A program made the position numbers and the translations under genes. From contig JBLIRR010000036.1 of assembly GCA_049472395.1 (NCBI GenBank), forward strand, positions 1 to 64,000: 64,000 nucleotides of DNA, written 5' to 3'. Numbering within the stretch: the stretch's first letter is position 1; every line of letters starts with the position of its first letter. The stretch comes from JBLIRR01 sp049472395. GTDB taxonomy: Bacteria; SZUA-182; DTGQ01; JBLIRR01. The notes under the pieces were generated by a model, which worked only from the letters and a program-made list of their open reading frames with translations, was not told the origin of the DNA and did not search any database. This document shows, piece by piece, positions 7,261-18,200 of the stretch.

Positions 7261-7318
7261 CATGGATTAGCTCTGAGCACTCGTTCCTCGACTCAGAACT
7301 AATCCTTTATTTGTTATG
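7250..7318 (-). repeat. Short attC-like hairpin
   Basis: GGATTAGCTCTGAG (7264-7277) pairs with CTCAGAACTAATCC (7292-7305) with a single mismatch and a 14-base loop. CTTGAAC precedes it and TTTGTTATGCG follows, in the place of the R' and R'' boxes. At under 70 bases it would be one of the short attC forms. It directly follows the stop of the gene remnant at 7325. Confidence 0.5.
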
Positions 7319-7324
7319 CGATTC

Positions 7325-7550
7325 CTATATATTAAACGAGAGCGCTAATATTGGTTTCTCGTTATTTGCAATACGTCTCCAATTGACGAATGCTGAGCAT
7401 TCAATTATTGAATCATAGATGTCAGGGCAGTGCCTTTTCAAATCATCCGCATCTTCGAGCTCAATGGTTAAAAATGAATCTTTAGAGCAATGTATTTCAC
7501 TTAATTTATCATCTGGATCATCAAGTTGTTTTAACTCCAGATGAAATAAA
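7325..7550 (-). pseudogene. 3' end of an unidentified cassette gene
   Basis: An open minus-strand frame ends at a TAG (7325-7327) seven bases from the R'' box of an attC-like hairpin. It gives about 65 acidic residues including LKQLDDPDDKLSEIHC, TIELEDADDLKRHCPDIYD and ANNEKPILALSFNI. No start codon is seen before the sequence merges with the integrase pseudogene on the other strand at about 7530. I do not recognise the family. Confidence 0.45.
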
Positions 7551-8179
7551 AAAATTATTTCACTATATAGAGGGTACTCCTTTACTCATGTGCCAATTGA
7601 TGTATGCCTCTGGACTCAGAACGATTGAATTAATTCGGTTGAGAGTTCATGATCTTGATTTTAATAATTATCTAATTATAGTTCGTGACGGAAAAGGGAA
7701 TAAAGACCGAACAACTCTTTTCCCTAAGCAACTTCATTCCCCGATTAAACAACATTTAGAGAAAAAGTAAAAAATCTTCATGAATACGACCTTAACAATG
7801 GATTGGGAGAAGTTTATCTTCCCTATGCACTTGAGCGAAAACTCCCTAATGCAAATAAATCATGGATATGGCAATATATATTCCCTTCTAAAACTATTTC
7901 TAAAGATCCACGATCCGGTAGAATGAGAAGACATCATCTGTATGAGAACACTATGAAAAGAATTCTCCATAATGCGAATCAATATGCAAAAATCCCAAAA
8001 AGAGCTTCCCCCCTGTCTTACGGCATTCCTTTGCAACCCGATTATTAGAAAAAGGTATGGATATTCGATCTGTTCAAGAGCTCTTAGGCCATAAAGATGT
8101 TTCAACAACTCAAATTTATACCCATGTAATGAATAAAAAATACCAAAATTATATGAATCCTCTTGAAGATATTCTATAA
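7527..8179 (+). pseudogene. Second integron integrase, N-terminally truncated and frameshifted
   Basis: Three reading frames joined in order give the catalytic domain of a second IntI: VVLTPDEIKKLF, then YASGLRTIELIRLRVHD (first frame, to about 7768); LGEVYLPYALERKLPNANK and RSGRMRRHH (second frame, to about 8020); LRHSFATRLLEKG, LLGHKDVSTT and IYTHVMNKK (third frame, to 8179). All catalytic residues are present in the pieces, but at least two frameshifts and the loss of the N-terminal domain make it inactive. It is clearly related to the intact integrase at 4777 but not a recent copy of it. Confidence 0.85.
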
Positions 8180-8399
8180 TATATTTTATTTATAAGGTAA
8201 AATCGCTTGATATTTTTTATAATTTTACATAGCTCCGCTTTGTCACTTGCATAATAACCGTAAATAGCTCTTTTAAAATATCTTTAAGATCCTAATAATA
8301 TCCTGAGGCTAAATTATTATTTGAGCCAATATATTAAAATTTTTTTTTTATGTCAATAGTCAAAAATTAATTTTTATGAATAATGTAATCTTTTTGTTA

Positions 8400-8833
8400 C
8401 GGATGGTTATCTTTATTCGCTTGATGAAAAAAATGGGCTGCTTGCCCTTGAATTGATAAAGAAAATTCCTTTTTAAGTTGTCTGAAAGGATTATTTTTCT
8501 TGGTAAGGCCGCGCTTTTGAATATCTTTGTATGGATCATGCCCAAAAAATTGTCGAAATATTAGGATTTCCCGGGATAGATTTTTCTTTTGGCCCATACT
8601 TTGAGGCAGCTAAGGCTCATGGCTCCCGAGTGCAGATTGATCTTTTATTTAATCGTGCCGATAAGGTTATAACCCTCTGTGAAATGAAGTATTCCCAATC
8701 TTTAATCTCCAGGGAAATCATAACTCACGTAGAGAAAAGAGTTACTATAATATGCCTTGTAAATCCAATGGACCCTATTTTAATAATTATTCCAGAGATT
8801 ACATTATCTATATTGATTAGTAATGCGCAGTGA
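8400..8833 (+). pseudogene. Remnant of an AAA-type ATPase (C-terminal nuclease-like part)
   Basis: From 8531 the sequence reads HAQKIVEILGFPGIDFSFGP, then QIDLLFNRADKVITLCEMKYS. This matches my memory of the C-terminal part of prokaryotic ATPases with a DUF234/PD-(D/E)XK-like tail, where D-LLF and E-KY are the conserved acidic positions. Upstream (8400-8530) scraps of the same gene appear with stop codons. The Walker region is missing. From 8180 to 8400 I see only AT-rich sequence. Confidence 0.55.
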
Positions 8834-9007
8834 ATCGACAAACTGTCCTGCCTCCCCTCAGAAAGTCTCTTAAAATTACTTGAAGATATAAATCTTTTTG
8901 TCCGAATTAATTATTAATATTATGATTATTATAAATTTGTTCCGGTAATTACAAATAGAAGCTAAATATCAATATTAAGACATTTACTAAGAGAGGATGA
9001 GGGCACA

Positions 9008-12000
9008 ATGAAAAAAATGCGTTATTGGTTAATAGTATCATTGCTCGTTTTTCCGTTTTATATTCAAATGGCTTATGGTAAGGTGAAGAGCCAGATTCCA
9101 GAGAATAAACTCGGGCAGACAACGTATACTGAGCAAAATGTGTATGTTCCCTATGAAAATCTTAAAGATGTTATGGACAAGCATGATAAAGGGATTTTTA
9201 TCCCCTATTCTGATTTTCTAAAGCTCTGGGAAGAGGCAACCCAGAAACCTCCGGAAAAAATAATTCCTCCCCCTCCGGTTGAAGCGGCGATCATTCATGC
9301 ATACTACCGAGGAGTTGTTCATGAAGATTTGGTTGAGTTTCATGGTGAATTGAAAATTTCCGCTCTTAAGGATAAATGGGCTACACTGTGCCTTTATTTT
9401 AATAATATCGCATTAACCTCACTCTCGTTGAACGAACTATCACCCCTGCTTCATTCCATAAAGGGGGGATTGGAATTAGTGATTCCGGAGAAGGGGGATT
9501 ATACCCTAAAAATTGATTTTTCAACGAAGGTGGAAAGCCTTCCTGGGAAAAAAATAATAAATTTCAATCTTCCCTCATCCCCCCTCACAAAGATTGACTT
9601 AACAATTCCCGGAAAAGACCTCGATGTCAAGATAGAACCAATGCTCTCTCAAAAAACTAAGGTTACGGGCAGCAATACTCATCTGTCTGCTTTTATTTCT
9701 CCTGACGGAGAAGTAAATATTAATTGGCTCGTAAAATCAGAGATGAAAATGGCACAGAGTCTTCTTTTTGCTAAATTATTTTCTGAGTTGAATATCAAGG
9801 AGTCGGTTTATACTATCCTGACACACATTAATCTCTCCATTATGCAAGCGAAAACGGATGAATTTAAAATAAGAATCCCACCATCACTGAGCCTCGTGCG
9901 GGTTGATGGGAAAAATATTAAAGAATGGGAAATGAGCGATGAGGGAATTCTTACGGTAATTCTCTATGAGAAAATTAGCGGTTCATATGATTTGACCCTT
10001 ATCACGGAAAAATACCGTGAATTTGATGAATCCATTTTCGATTATCCTGCAATTGAAATAGTGAATGCTCAGCGGGAAGAAGGAATAATTGCCGTAAAAG
10101 GGGACCCTTCCCTGCGAATAAAAGTGGAAAAAAGCGATATGCTTACTCAAATAGATTCTTCAGAGGTCCCGAAACACATCTCACATGAGAACAGTATTTA
10201 TGTGTTTAAGTATTTCAGGCACCCTTTTAATCTTTCTTTTCACCTTTCCAATATTCAGGCGAAAATTAAGGCTCATCAAAAGATCCTGATTTTGTTTACT
10301 GATAATCTTATAGATTATAGGAGCACCATTCATTATAAAATAAAGGATGCGGGGGTATTTAATCTTCAGTTATTACTTCCTGATAATTTTAGAGTTATAG
10401 AGATCGGGAATGAGCAGTCTGTTGAAAGTTATTCATTATCCGGAGGGGAGAATAAAAATATTCTCACGGTAATGTTAAAGAATAAAGCCTTTGGAGACTA
10501 CTATTTACCCCTACATTTAGAGGCTGATAAGGAAGATAAAAATATATCCGTTGAGATGCCTAAATTAGAATGTCTTTCAGTTAAAAAAGAGGACGGAATC
10601 ATTGCTCTTTGTCTGCGAAAGAACCTGAAGCTTTCAACGAACAATGTTAAATCTCTGCGTCCTATCAGTCTTGAGGAATTGAGACAATTAGGTTTTCAAA
10701 ACACCGATCAACACAGTGAGATTGCCGCTGGATATCGATATGCAACAATGGATTATATGTGCCAATTAGATATTGAGAAGAGAAAGACAAAGATCATTGC
10801 AGCATTGGAAAGAACCATCACTATAGAAGAGACAGTGGTAAAGAGTTTTGACACTATCAATTATCAAATCCTGTATGCTCCTGTAAGCCACTTCAAGATA
10901 GAGGTCCCTGAATTAATTGGAAAAGAGGCTGTCATAATTGGAGAAAATATCAAGGAGAAAAGGTTTTTGACTGATGATAAAGAGAAAAAGGGAGTATGGG
11001 AAATTGACCTGCATGCTCCCTGCATGGATAGGTATTCATTGAGATTGAATTTTGAGCAAAAAATACCAGAGATTAAGACAGGTGAGATGAGAATTATTGA
11101 AATCCCTTCTGTTCGTATTCTTGATGTGTTTAATGAATACGGCCATATTTCGATTATGAAGAGCCCAAATCTTCAAATAGAAGCGCGAGAAACAAATCTC
11201 GAATCCATTGATACCAAAGAGCTCCCTGTATCAATGAATCAGGCCCTGTCAACATGTGCTTTTAAATATTTAAGCCATCCATATTCGCTCAGTTTTGAAT
11301 GTACTAAACATGATTATGAAAAAGTGCTCAGTGCTCTCATTACTCAGGCCCATTTTGATATCGTGATTTCCGAAGAAGGAATTGCAAAAACAGAAGCATT
11401 GTATCGGGTTAAAAATTCAAACCGTCAAAGCCTCGAAGTAGTGATGCCCAAAGGAATTGAAAAAATTTACTCTGTCTATATTTCCGGGAAAAAGGCGAGT
11501 ATTTCACGAGGAACTACTGAAAGAAATAAAATAATTATGCTTCCGAAAGATATTAAACAGGGGCAGGAATTCACCATAAGAATGATTTATCAGGCAAAGG
11601 TCAGGGACTTGTTTGGGTGGGGTGGTTATTTTCGCATAGAGGATGCGGAAATTAATGACGTGCCCCTCTTAAAAGTGACATGGAGGCTTTATGTGCCGGC
11701 ATCATATTCCTCCTTGTATATGAAAGGTTCTATTCACCCGGACAATCTTTACAGGCATTCTTTTGAACATATTAATTCATTCGTCAAATCACAGCAGGTC
11801 TATGATCAAGATCGTATTCAAGTCAATACATACAAAATTTTAAAACAAAGCGATGAGAAAGAATTTGTAGGTTTGGATGTTGATCTTATAAGAGAAGGTA
11901 AACTATATCATTTTTCCAAGCTTGATGCCCATGCGTATCTCAATGTGCTTTATATCAAAAAGAATGCGCTCTATAACGTAAGTGTTCTTCTTTTTCTCCT

Positions 12001-12262
12001 TACAATTGCATTATTTTCTATTTTGCCTTCCAAAATAGGTAAAAATGTTATTGTAATTTATATCATTCCTTTAGGTGTTACTTTTCTTCTGACAATCTTT
12101 ATCCCTCAAGGATTTAAATACCTTGCCTGGTTGATTTTCTGGGGAATCGCTGCTGCAGGATTGGCCTATGCAGGAAGATGGTATTATTATAAAAGAAAAA
12201 ATAAATCTGCTGATATAGGTAAAGATGATGAAATTTTAAATTCTAAAGAAGAAGCCCAATAA
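9008..12262 (+). CDS. Large secreted, membrane-anchored beta-rich protein
   Basis: 1084 aa. It starts with a signal peptide (about 24 residues) after GAGGATGAGGG. A short motif block follows: VYVPYENL near residue 47 and GIFIPYSDFLKLW near 63, a proline stretch, then AYYRGVVHEDLVEFHGEL. The long middle is rich in alternating hydrophobic residues, as in repeated beta-sandwich domains, with few Cys. Three hydrophobic segments (about 1005-1065) and a charged tail end it, so the bulk faces the outside and is held in the membrane. I recall planctomycete proteins with a similar (V/I)-x-(V/I)-P-Y, G-(I/V)-F-x-P-Y opening but know no function. It is the paralogue of the next gene, ten bases downstream. 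Confidence 0.75.
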   Translation: MKKMRYWLIVSLLVFPFYIQMAYGKVKSQIPENKLGQTTYTEQNVYVPYENLKDVMDKHDKGIFIPYSDFLKLWEEATQKPPEKIIPPPPVEAAIIHAYYRGVVHEDLVEFHGELKISALKDKWATLCLYFNNIALTSLSLNELSPLLHSIKGGLELVIPEKGDYTLKIDFSTKVESLPGKKIINFNLPSSPLTKIDLTIPGKDLDVKIEPMLSQKTKVTGSNTHLSAFISPDGEVNINWLVKSEMKMAQSLLFAKLFSELNIKESVYTILTHINLSIMQAKTDEFKIRIPPSLSLVRVDGKNIKEWEMSDEGILTVILYEKISGSYDLTLITEKYREFDESIFDYPAIEIVNAQREEGIIAVKGDPSLRIKVEKSDMLTQIDSSEVPKHISHENSIYVFKYFRHPFNLSFHLSNIQAKIKAHQKILILFTDNLIDYRSTIHYKIKDAGVFNLQLLLPDNFRVIEIGNEQSVESYSLSGGENKNILTVMLKNKAFGDYYLPLHLEADKEDKNISVEMPKLECLSVKKEDGIIALCLRKNLKLSTNNVKSLRPISLEELRQLGFQNTDQHSEIAAGYRYATMDYMCQLDIEKRKTKIIAALERTITIEETVVKSFDTINYQILYAPVSHFKIEVPELIGKEAVIIGENIKEKRFLTDDKEKKGVWEIDLHAPCMDRYSLRLNFEQKIPEIKTGEMRIIEIPSVRILDVFNEYGHISIMKSPNLQIEARETNLESIDTKELPVSMNQALSTCAFKYLSHPYSLSFECTKHDYEKVLSALITQAHFDIVISEEGIAKTEALYRVKNSNRQSLEVVMPKGIEKIYSVYISGKKASISRGTTERNKIIMLPKDIKQGQEFTIRMIYQAKVRDLFGWGGYFRIEDAEINDVPLLKVTWRLYVPASYSSLYMKGSIHPDNLYRHSFEHINSFVKSQQVYDQDRIQVNTYKILKQSDEKEFVGLDVDLIREGKLYHFSKLDAHAYLNVLYIKKNALYNVSVLLFLLTIALFSILPSKIGKNVIVIYIIPLGVTFLLTIFIPQGFKYLAWLIFWGIAAAGLAYAGRWYYYKRKNKSADIGKDDEILNSKEEAQ

Positions 12263-12271
12263 GGAGGGAAT

Positions 12272-15200
12272 ATGAAAAAATATAGAAAAAATATTTTTAT
12301 CATCTTCTCTTTCCTTCTTTTTTACTCATTTTCTTTTGTATATGCAGAACCGCTCCCCAAAGACGCTCCTTTAAAACCAGAGGGGGGCAGTCTAACCACT
12401 GAGGCCAATCTAACCATTAAAGATGCCGGCTCAGAAACTAAACCGGACACTCCGGAAACTAAAGATGTCGGCTCAAAAAAAATCAGAGAAATAATAATCC
12501 GCATTCCCGATTCAGAAATGCAGTATATTTTCGATATTGAAAAAGAAGGAATCTTTGTAACATTTGAAGAGTATAGAAGCTTGTATCAAAAGGCAAAAGA
12601 AGCATTCTTCAGGGCGGTGAATGAAAAAGGAGGGGAAGGTGAAGGGCCTTCTATCACACAAGCGGTTTACCAGGGTTCCATCAGTGGGAATGTAATTTCT
12701 TTTAAGGCATCGTATAAGATTGTGCAAACTAAAATAAATTCTGCATTATTACGTATACCTTTAAAAGGGGTCCTTTACAAAAAAGCACGTTTAAATGGTG
12801 AAAAAGCACATTTCTATTACAAAGAAAACTCCCCCCGACTCATTATTCCGGGCCCAGGCTCATATGATCTTTCGGTTGAATTTGATGTCCCCATTGATTT
12901 TAAAGAGAAAAAAGGGTGCATTACCTTTGATATCCCACCGGTTTTATTCGGTGAGGTCACAATTCTTTCTGATTTTTTTTATGAAGTGGTAGTAAAGAAT
13001 TCTGTATTTACCTCCAAGAGAAAGCTTGAGAATCAATTTGAAACTATCGCTTTTATAGGCGGTGAAAGCAAAATTTCATTGGAGATTAATAACAGACGTT
13101 CTTTTGGAGAAAAGGAGGTAAGAGTTTTTTCTGATGAGAGGCATGAGGCTTATTTCTCACGAGAATTAATCGAAACATTTTCCACCTATACGGTAACTGT
13201 TCGTGAGGGTGTAATTAAATATTTGGAAATACAGATACCGAAACAATTTCATGTTCATGAGTTATCCGGGCAAGGGATTTCAGGCTGGAGGCGTGAATCA
13301 GGAGATATACATGACCTTTTGAAAATAGATTTTTATGTTCCTGTAAGCGAGCAAAGTACATTCCGTTTAAGGACATATCAATATTTAACCACTCAATCAA
13401 ATGCAACAGTAACAAATGGAGCCGAAAAATTTCATTATCAGGATTCATTTATTATGAATCTTTTTAATCGAAAGGGAGAGCTTTTTATTTATTATGCAAA
13501 GGATATTCGAATTGAGGTGGAAGAAGAGGAGTATATTGTACCCTTTAAGACCGAACCTTCGCATATCCCTGCTTCTCGTTTTGACTCATATCAGTTATGC
13601 AAAAGCTACCGGATCCTTAATCTCCCCTTTACACTCGGTGCATCCTTTCAGGATGTCCCATCAGGAATTCAAAGTGTTATACATCACAATCTGTCTATCG
13701 AGCCTTTTACCGTTAGTCTGATTTCTACCCTGTCTTTATCCGGATTCCAAAACGCCGTGACACAATTCTCATTTTCATTTCCTGACACACTTATACTGAG
13801 GGATGTTTCAGCATCTGTAAATGGATATGAAGTTCAGGAATTCCACGAAGTAGACAATGAAAAAAGATTATTATTTATCGAAATAAAAAAACCAGTATGT
13901 GCGGGAGGGACCGCTGTATTCACTTTTACCTCCGAGTGTTTTTTGGATGAAGATCTTTTGAGAAAAGGCATTATGGAGATGAAGATCCCGACTATCTCCT
14001 ATATAAATGCAGAATGTACACAAGGAAAACTTCAATTATCTCTTCATAAAGCCTTTCTTCTTGAAGATCTTTCTTTGAGTGGATTTTCTCCTTCACAAGA
14101 AATGACTTATCACAATGCACACATAAATGGGAATAAAAAGATACTTTATTACGATTTTCGAGGTGCTGCGGCAGAAGGAGTAATTAAATTTTCTCTGCAA
14201 AGGCCTGAATTAACAAGTGAAGTAACGAGTTATATAGCTGTTGATGAAGATATCATGCAGGTTACTGCCTTTCTTCGATATACCATTTCACACGGTTCAA
14301 CAAACAGTTTTTATTTTGCCATTCCCTTTTGGAAAAACTGCAAAATCAATATAGACGGCCCCGGGATAAAAGAGAAAAAAACAGTGACTTGTGAGGATAT
14401 CAGGAAAGACCTCAATTCTGAGTCACTTCCTAATTTAGAGGGTTTTGAGATATGGAATATCATACTGCAGGATCAAATGAGCGGTTTATATGATTGTTCA
14501 ATTGATTTTCAGAAGTTAATTGAAACGGACGGTTCCTTTTTTGATGTACCCTTAATTATGCCGTTAGGTGTGAAGAATGATTCAGGCTTTATCGTAATAG
14601 AAGCGAGCAGGACAACTGATATTAGCATAAAGAAAACAGGTTTGAATGAAGTTGAGACGTATGAGCTTCCGACATGGACTTCATATGAATCCTCAAACCG
14701 GATTATTGAGTCAAATAGGTATTTTACACGGCCATTTGAGTTCCAACTGGCTGTCCTGAAACGAGAAGGATTACCTGTTCTTTCAGCTTTGGCAAAAAGA
14801 GAAAATATCATTTACTCTATTGGCAAAGATTCCGATATATTTTTTGAGTATGAGTATCACATTAAGAATACAAATCTTCAGTTCCTGAAAATAAAACTCC
14901 CTCAAGACCATATTTTATGGGGAGCTACTCTGCAGGGTAAGGGAATCAAACCAAGAAAGGGAAAGGAAGGAGATTTATTAATTCCTCTTCCTTCAGAGAG
15001 TGAAAAGGATTTGAATTTACGCCTTATAGGAAATGTTCCAAACGATACTTTATTTTTCCCCATTAGAACTTTTCATTTTCACTCCGCGCACCTGCCTATA
15101 CCATGTATAGATTCAGAAATGCAGGTATATTTTCCCAAAGATTATGCCATTCTCGGGATCAAGGGGGTGTTTGAAAGCTATCCTGACTGGATTTTTGATA

Positions 15201-18200
15201 CTCCTCTCATTATGTCATTAGTGAGGAGTATAGCGAAAAATATGAAAAATCGGATTTGGACTTTCCATTTATTCAATAAATTTGCAGCTCGCAAAGCACC
15301 CTCTACCTCTATAATGAGTGTTGTCGAAGATAAGGCGAGTGAACAACTATTTTTGGAACGAGAGGAAGCTCCGCAGTCCTTTGAAAAAGAGATGAAAACA
15401 GAAATGAAAAAATCGAAAAGGCGCCTCCCTGAAAAAAGGGATTCCACAGTAACAGGACTAATAGGGCGCGTGCAGGATGAACTATTGGAACCAGAGGAGA
15501 TCATGGAAGAGCCGCCGCCAGAAATTGTTCTTCAGCAGCCGCCATCAGAGATTCTTCCTCAGCAGGCACCTTCCCCGAAAGGCGCTTATTTAAAAAAGAA
15601 GGGAATCCTCTCTTTAGAATTTCACATTCCCACCCACGGGAAACATTTGGCAATGAGCAAATTGTGGGGAGATAATTATTTAAAAATTTTGTATCTCTCG
15701 TGTGAAGGAAAGCGGATTTTAGCTCTCCTAAATTTTTTTCTGGTTGTTGTATTAGGTGTTCTATTATACAGGAAAAAGATTATCAGCCCATTGGTCTTTA
15801 CCAGTACCTCTGTATTTATTTTTACTTTATTACCCTTCATAGGTCTGAAAGGTTTGACCTTTCTTTTTAACAGCGCCGCTTTAGGGAGTGTATGCTTCTT
15901 AATGTTAATTATATTCAAAGATCTATTCATAAAGTTCAGAAAATATTTTACGGGTATCTTTATATTTATTTTGTTTTTTATTTCATGTTGCCTGTTCAAT
16001 GAAACAAATGCCTTATGTAAGGAAGAGAGCATTTTTCCTGATGTGAAAGTCTACATTCCTTATGATGTATCTTCTCCTTTAACAGTTGATAAAGACGCAC
16101 AAGTATATCTTCCCACAAAGGATTACTTTGATTTAAAATTTTTAGCTGAGCCCCCTTATACACTGGACAAAGTTTTTGATTTTGAAAACGAGTACGACAT
16201 TACCGCCATGCATGTCAAAGGCATTGTTGCAGAAGACAGGGTTGCATTTACAGCAAGAATAGACATTTTTGTAAATCACGAAAAGTGGATTTTAGCGCAA
16301 CTGCCCTTTCGAAATGCGGTGATTGACTCAATGAAGCTGGATGGAAATGAAATTCCGGTGAAAATAAAAGGATATAAGGATATTCAGTTGCTATACGATA
16401 TCTATGAAATTCCGATTTTGGGAAAAGGTGGGCATTCGCTTGAAATTGTTTTTTATGTGAATATCATATCAGTGCTCGGGAAAAGGACAATAGATTTTAA
16501 TTTTCCCACAACATTATGCGCTGAGTGGTTCCTTGAAATAAATCAAAAAGATATTTTGCTAGATATTGACGCCGATCATTCGGGATATTTAATAGAAGAA
16601 ACTGCAAAGGGTTATGTAATAAAAATTTCACCCTCCCTGCAGAATCATATTAAACTTTCGTGGTTTCCTAAAAAGTTTATCAGCGAAACAGAAAAACCAC
16701 TGATATATACAGAGTGCGATCTGAATTTATTTGTTGATTATGATCATATACTGATTGAAGAAAAAGTAGCAATTCAAGTGGAGAAATCATCAATCGTGTC
16801 CCTCTCATTTTCTAAAAATCCTGCGGTTAAGATTCTCGATATATTTTCGGATAAAGTAAAAAGCTGGAGTCTAAAAAAGGAGGAAGAGCTCTCTATTGTT
16901 GAAGTAGTCTTTAAACATGAGATAACCGATCCTATTGAGCTTATTGTGAAAGGAAGATTGAAAACAAAACCAGGAGATAAAATCCCTCACTTGTTTTTTC
17001 AGCCCCTCGGCGCAAAGAAAGTCTCTGGATTCTTGAATATTTATTCCACTCCTGATTTTCAAATAAAGGTGATGAATAGTGAGAATTTACGAGCTTCAGA
17101 GTTAAAGGGAAAAAAAGAGCACCAGAATTTTCTTCTTAAAAAAAGTTACTCTTTTTTAACCGATACATTCAAGGCTGAGTTGCGCTGTATTCCTTATGAG
17201 AAAAAAGCCCAGGCTGACCTTTTTACTCTTTATCGTGTTTCTGAGAATCTTTTACAAGCCGAGGTGATCGGGACAATTCATATGAAAGAAGGATATCTCT
17301 CACATATAGCCCTTCATCCCCCTTCCGGATACAGATTAAAATCTATCAAAGCAGAAGGTATTTCCGACACGATTTTTAATCAAGAAGATCACCATATCAT
17401 ACTCCCTTTTATTCAAGGTCTGCGGGGAGATTTTCCTTTTACCATGCAGTTTGAAAAAGAAATCGCTCATGAGAATCTCATTGTAATTGAGGGAATTGAG
17501 CTTTTGGACATGAAAATTACCGAAGGGACTATTAGCGTTCTCTTTCCAAGGGGTTATGAGGTGAGGGAAAGTGAAATAGTGAATTTAAAATCTATAGCCG
17601 TTGGCTCTTTAACACCCGAACCCTTGTCCAATAATTATAAAAATAAACTCGCCACTCATAATGGAGCACAGTATGCGTATACGTTTAAGGAGGGAAAATA
17701 CAGGGCGTCATATACAATATCACGGAAGAAGCCTTTACTTGATGTGGTTAAGGTTAATCTTTTAACCGTTGAGGATAACCTTGTCAATGTGAGGCTTCTG
17801 TCAATATTTGATATAAAAAAGGCTCCCTTGGATCATTTTATTATGAAGGTCCCCTTAGAGCTTAAGGACATACTGAATATTCAGGGTGAAGGTATAAAAA
17901 CCATTTTGAAAAAACTAGATACAGATGAAAAGAATGTCACTATCACAGTCCATATGTTATCCGGCGTTGACCGTTCATATATGATGGAGATCTCATATAA
18001 TAAATATTTTGGGAAGGATAAAATATTTAAGCTTCCGCAGATTATATTCCCTCAAGTGAGAAGCCCTATAGAATTTATTACTGTAGAGACCAAGTCTTCT
18101 TACCAGATTGAGTCAAAACCTTCTGGAAAATTAATGGAGATTGATCGTGATATGATCCCGGCTTTTCCTGTGGGGATCAATCTTCATCATGTTCTATGGT

